Assembly: GCA_902467875.1 (NCBI GenBank)
Contig: CABQWP010000049.1
Coordinates: forward strand, 1-17,278
DNA: 17,278 nt
Direction of reading: 5' to 3'
From: an uncultured Collinsella sp.
GTDB lineage: Bacteria > Actinomycetota > Coriobacteriia > Coriobacteriales > Coriobacteriaceae
Of this stretch, positions 15,091 to 17,278 are shown in pieces (position 1 is the first letter of the stretch; the number at the start of each line of letters is the position of its first letter). Below the pieces are notes generated by a model. It was not told the DNA's origin, searched no databases, and saw only the letters and a program-made list of their open reading frames with translations. The position numbers and the translations under genes were made by a program.

Positions 15091-16301
15091 GCGCCCGCGA
15101 TCTCATCCAGGAAGCCCTTCACTCGCTCGAGGCCAACAAGGGGCGCAGCCTGCTCACCATCCTGGGCATTGTCATCGGCATCGCCTCGGTAATCGCCATG
15201 ACTTCGCTCATCGGCGGCATCCAAAACAGCCTGGTCAACAGTCTGGGCCTCAATGCGGCACGCATGGTGCAAATCTATTCGTCGCAAGAACTCACCGAGT
15301 CGGACATCGAGAAGCTTCAAAAACTGGTGCCGCAGATTGAGCAAATCGGCATTGTCGACAGCGCCTATACCGAGTACAAGACCGGCGATAAAAGCTATAC
15401 CGTCATGGCACAGGGTGTCGATAGCGACATGCTCGACGCCGTGGGGGCCAGCAAGCTCGTTGCGGGGCGCACCTATTCCCAAGCCGAGTCCCAATCAGGC
15501 TCGCGCGTGGCGCTCATCAGCCGCAACGGCGCCGATCAGCTTTACGGCAACGAACAGGATGCGCTGGGGAAAACCATCAAGGTGTCCAACGGCGAGGTGC
15601 AGATTGTAGGCGTGATTGATGGCGGCAGCGACTCCATGGGCTCACTCACGCTGTATATGCCACGCGAAACCATCTCCGGGCTGTTTGGCGACGAGAATCC
15701 TTCATTCCCCAGCGTGACGGCACTAGCCGCCGAGGGCACGGACATGGATGAGCTTTGTAAGACCATCGAGTCCAAGGTGCGCGCGATGAAGGGCATCGAG
15801 GAGGAGGATGAGTACGACAGTGTATCGGCGACCTCCATGAAAAGCGCCATCGATGCACTCAACTCCTTTATGGGCGCATTCTCGCTCATCATGGGTGCTG
15901 TCGCCAGCATCTCGCTGCTTGTCGGCGGTATCGGCATTATGAATATGATGCTCACCAACGTGACCGAGCGCATCCGCGAGATCGGCATCCGCCGCGCTCT
16001 GGGCGCCAGTCGTCGCGATATCACCGCGCAGTTTTTGGCCGAGTCTTCGGCGCTGTGCGTCACCGGTGGCCTGCTGGGTGTCCTAATTGGCTATCTGCTT
16101 GCCTGGGGCCTCGCAATGTTTGCCTCCGGATCCGGGATTCTTGGCGAGCTCGGAGCCAGCGGGCAAATCACACCGAGTTTTTCAATCGCCACGGTGCTGC
16201 TGGCCTTCGCCGTCTCCGTCGGCATCGGCGTAATCTTTGGCTTCTACCCCGCTCGCCGCGCGGCAAAGCTCAACCCGGTGGATTGCCTACGCTACCAGTA
16301 A
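15087..16301 (+). CDS. ABC transporter permease, MacB/FtsX type
   Basis: The membrane subunit of the exporter, a mechanotransmission-type permease. The protein is 404 aa with four membrane segments (about 21-43, 262-285, 320-345 and 365-388). The large extracytoplasmic domain between the first two (about 45-255) is the MacB_PCD domain. After segment 2 comes the hallmark MNMMLTNVTERIREIGIRRA, followed by LGASRRDI, the cytoplasmic coupling region. It ends PARRAAKLNPVDCLRYQ as expected. The ATG overlaps the ATPase stop (ATGA) and AAAGGAG lies about 8 nt upstream. It is the last gene of the exporter operon; element E follows its stop after 12 bp. Relatives export antimicrobial peptides, macrolides or lipoproteins, but the sequence does not show which. 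Nothing in the window resembles a bacteriocin precursor or a two-component sensor. Confidence 0.94.
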   Translation: MSARDLIQEALHSLEANKGRSLLTILGIVIGIASVIAMTSLIGGIQNSLVNSLGLNAARMVQIYSSQELTESDIEKLQKLVPQIEQIGIVDSAYTEYKTGDKSYTVMAQGVDSDMLDAVGASKLVAGRTYSQAESQSGSRVALISRNGADQLYGNEQDALGKTIKVSNGEVQIVGVIDGGSDSMGSLTLYMPRETISGLFGDENPSFPSVTALAAEGTDMDELCKTIESKVRAMKGIEEEDEYDSVSATSMKSAIDALNSFMGAFSLIMGAVASISLLVGGIGIMNMMLTNVTERIREIGIRRALGASRRDITAQFLAESSALCVTGGLLGVLIGYLLAWGLAMFASGSGILGELGASGQITPSFSIATVLLAFAVSVGIGVIFGFYPARRAAKLNPVDCLRYQ

Positions 16302-16313
16302 GTCACCACCAAA

Positions 16314-16381
16314 AAGATGCGGTGAATTAGGAACCGAATATGCTATCTAGCAGCAAAAACAGACACTATTTCACCGTAACT
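16314..16381. repeat. Inverted-repeat element E, immediately 3' of the exporter permease
   Basis: The arms 16314-16330 and 16366-16382 are complementary at 14 of 17 positions (GCGGTGAATTAG versus CTATTTCACCGTAAC). The loop contains a perfect small hairpin, TGCTATCTAGCA (16341-16352). The reverse complement aligns to element A over 68 bp without gaps, with 45 identities. Conservation is highest in the arms and in the CTGTTT next to one arm, and lowest in the loop centre. It starts 12 bp after the permease stop. It is a more decayed copy than A, judging by its mismatched arms. Confidence 0.78.
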
Positions 16382-16388
16382 TATTGAA

Positions 16389-16419
16389 GCGCCCTAGGCG
16401 CGGTGAGCGCCTAGGGCGC
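16389..16419 (-). terminator. Hairpin spanning the cobK stop codon, possible terminator
   Basis: A perfect 13-bp stem, GCGCCCTAGGCGC (16389-16401) with GCGCCTAGGGCGC (16407-16419), closes a 5-nt loop. The right arm includes the cobK stop codon (16411-16413) and its last codons. Leftwards it is followed by TTCAATAAG, a poor U-tract; rightwards there is none. It may end the cobalamin operon or protect its 3' end. Confidence 0.5.
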
Positions 16420-17184
16420 GAACTCCCGTAAGAGCGCGTCTTCCACTTCCCGAAGCGAAAGGGCCCCGCCTCCCTCGGCGGGACGGGTGACCACGATGCA
16501 GCGCGCTCCCACGGCGCGCACTGCGGCGAGCTTCTCGGCCGAGCCGCCTACGGTTCCCGAGTCCTTGGTCACAAGCCACTGGGCGCCCACCTGCCGAAGC
16601 ATCGCCTCGTTGAGCTCGCGGGTGAAGGGCCCCTGCATGCCGATGACGTGCGACGGCGAAAACCCCGCGTCGATGCACTTCGTTATAGCACCGGGCAGCG
16701 GGAGCACACGCACGAAGAAGCGCTCCGCGAAATCGGTGACGCACGTGTAGGGAGCAAGCTCCTTGCTCCCCGTCGTGAGAAGCGCGCGACCCGGGTTCTC
16801 GGAGAGAAAGCGCGCCGCGCAGGCGATCGACGCGACCGACACGACGCCTTTGGGCAGCGCCTCGACCGGGCGCGTAAGGCGCAGGCATCGTGCACCCACG
16901 GCGAGCGAAGCGGCCCGGATGTTGCCGCTTGCGAGCGTAGCGAAGGGGTGCGTGGCGTCGACGACGATGCGCGCGCCGGAAAGCTCACGCTCCATGTCGG
17001 CCTCGTCGAGCCTGCCCGCATGCACCTCGATGCCCGGAAGCTCGCCCAAAAGCTCGCCTCCGTACTCGGTTGCCGCGTAGGCACGGGCGGGGATTCCCGC
17101 CCCGCTCGCCCATTCGCACAGGAGGCGGCCCTCGGTGGTGCCGGCGAAGATGCGCAGCGCCGGCGCGGATGCGGGGGCCGTCAC
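16411..17184 (-). CDS. cobK: Precorrin-6A (cobalt-precorrin-6A) reductase
   Basis: Reduces the corrin macrocycle of (cobalt-)precorrin-6A with NADPH in cobalamin synthesis; the anaerobic-pathway name is CbiJ. The protein is 257 aa, normal length. Family motifs are AGTTEGR (14-20), DATHPFA (76-82), TTGSKEL (137-143), GMQGPF (182-187) and VTKDSGTVGG (205-214). The start is GTG at 17184, inside the GTGA overlap with the stop of the upstream gene, so the two are translationally coupled. Codons are almost all G/C-ending, and the DNA is more GC-rich than the exporter genes (one counted line: 46 of 60 at 16501-16560, against 35 of 60 at 15781-15840). This may mean acquisition by transfer. A hairpin overlaps the stop codon. 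It runs convergently to the exporter operon, with element E between them. Confidence 0.92.
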   Translation of the reverse strand: MTAPASAPALRIFAGTTEGRLLCEWASGAGIPARAYAATEYGGELLGELPGIEVHAGRLDEADMERELSGARIVVDATHPFATLASGNIRAASLAVGARCLRLTRPVEALPKGVVSVASIACAARFLSENPGRALLTTGSKELAPYTCVTDFAERFFVRVLPLPGAITKCIDAGFSPSHVIGMQGPFTRELNEAMLRQVGAQWLVTKDSGTVGGSAEKLAAVRAVGARCIVVTRPAEGGGALSLREVEDALLREFAP

Positions 17185-17278
17185 TTCGGGCCGCCTGGGC
17201 GCGTGATCTGGTAGAGCAGCGCGTTCATAATGGCGGCCGCCACGGTCGAGCCGGCCCCGCGGCCCCCCCGCCGCAACG
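17181..17278 (-). CDS. cbiC: Probable precorrin-8X methylmutase (CbiC/CobH), C-terminal end only
   Basis: Partial: the gene enters from the right edge and only the last 31 codons are visible. They read LRRGGRGAGSTVAAAIMN and end ALLYQITRPGGPK. The pattern GRxGGSxVAAAIxNALLY is what I recall for the C-terminus of CbiC, and cobK directly downstream (4-nt overlap, GTGA) fits a corrin-ring operon. CbiC moves a methyl group from C11 to C12 to make (cobalt-)hydrogenobyrinate. The call rests on about 20 residues plus context; another cobalamin gene is possible. A run of seven C at 17263-17269 falls in this stretch, and the protein seems to carry about two extra residues (RG) there relative to the remembered pattern. 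Confidence 0.55.
   Translation of the reverse strand, partial: LRRGGRGAGSTVAAAIMNALLYQITRPGGPK

Overview
The window looks like chromosome of a GC-rich Gram-positive bacterium of the class Coriobacteriia, most likely Collinsella or a close relative. This rests on codon and base composition, the style of the proteins (a fused iron-sulphur serine dehydratase, a membrane-anchored YkuD L,D-transpeptidase, a split MacA/MacB-type exporter) and the repeat-rich intergenic spaces. The genus is an inference; no search was run.

Layout. 1-57: a terminator for a plus-strand gene lying to the left. 151-7368, minus strand: a housekeeping block read leftwards, gltX, priA-def, then fmt-rsmB. A terminator separates gltX from priA, and another separates def from fmt. 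7369-7663: a divergent promoter region between gltX and metK. 7664-8944, plus: metK with a short structured leader and a strong terminator. 9258-10865, plus: a one-chain L-serine dehydratase with an ACT domain and all four predicted 4Fe-4S cysteines. 11015-12748, plus: an L,D-transpeptidase. 12881-16301, plus: a three-gene exporter (adaptor, ATPase, permease) joined by 1-nt and 4-nt overlaps. 16411-17278, minus: the end of a cobalamin (corrin ring) operon, cobK plus the 3' end of a gene that looks like cbiC, in visibly more GC-rich DNA.

How the genes relate. fmt formylates initiator Met-tRNA, def removes the formyl group from new proteins, rsmB methylates 16S rRNA and gltX charges tRNA, so the left block is translation plus replication restart (priA). 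metK makes S-adenosylmethionine, the methyl donor for RsmB and for the cobalamin methyltransferases. The serine dehydratase makes pyruvate from serine. The right part deals with the envelope (peptidoglycan cross-linking, export).

The most unusual content is between the genes. Five large inverted repeats of about 70-120 bp occupy intergenic spaces (76-146, 2685-2786, 7465-7555, 9112-9232, 16314-16381). The first and last are the same element: each is 68 bp, with 45 of 68 positions identical when one is reverse-complemented. Three of the five begin 4-12 bp beyond a stop codon, one is wedged between two divergent promoters, and one probably forms the 5' leader of the serine dehydratase mRNA. No transposase that could move them is encoded here.
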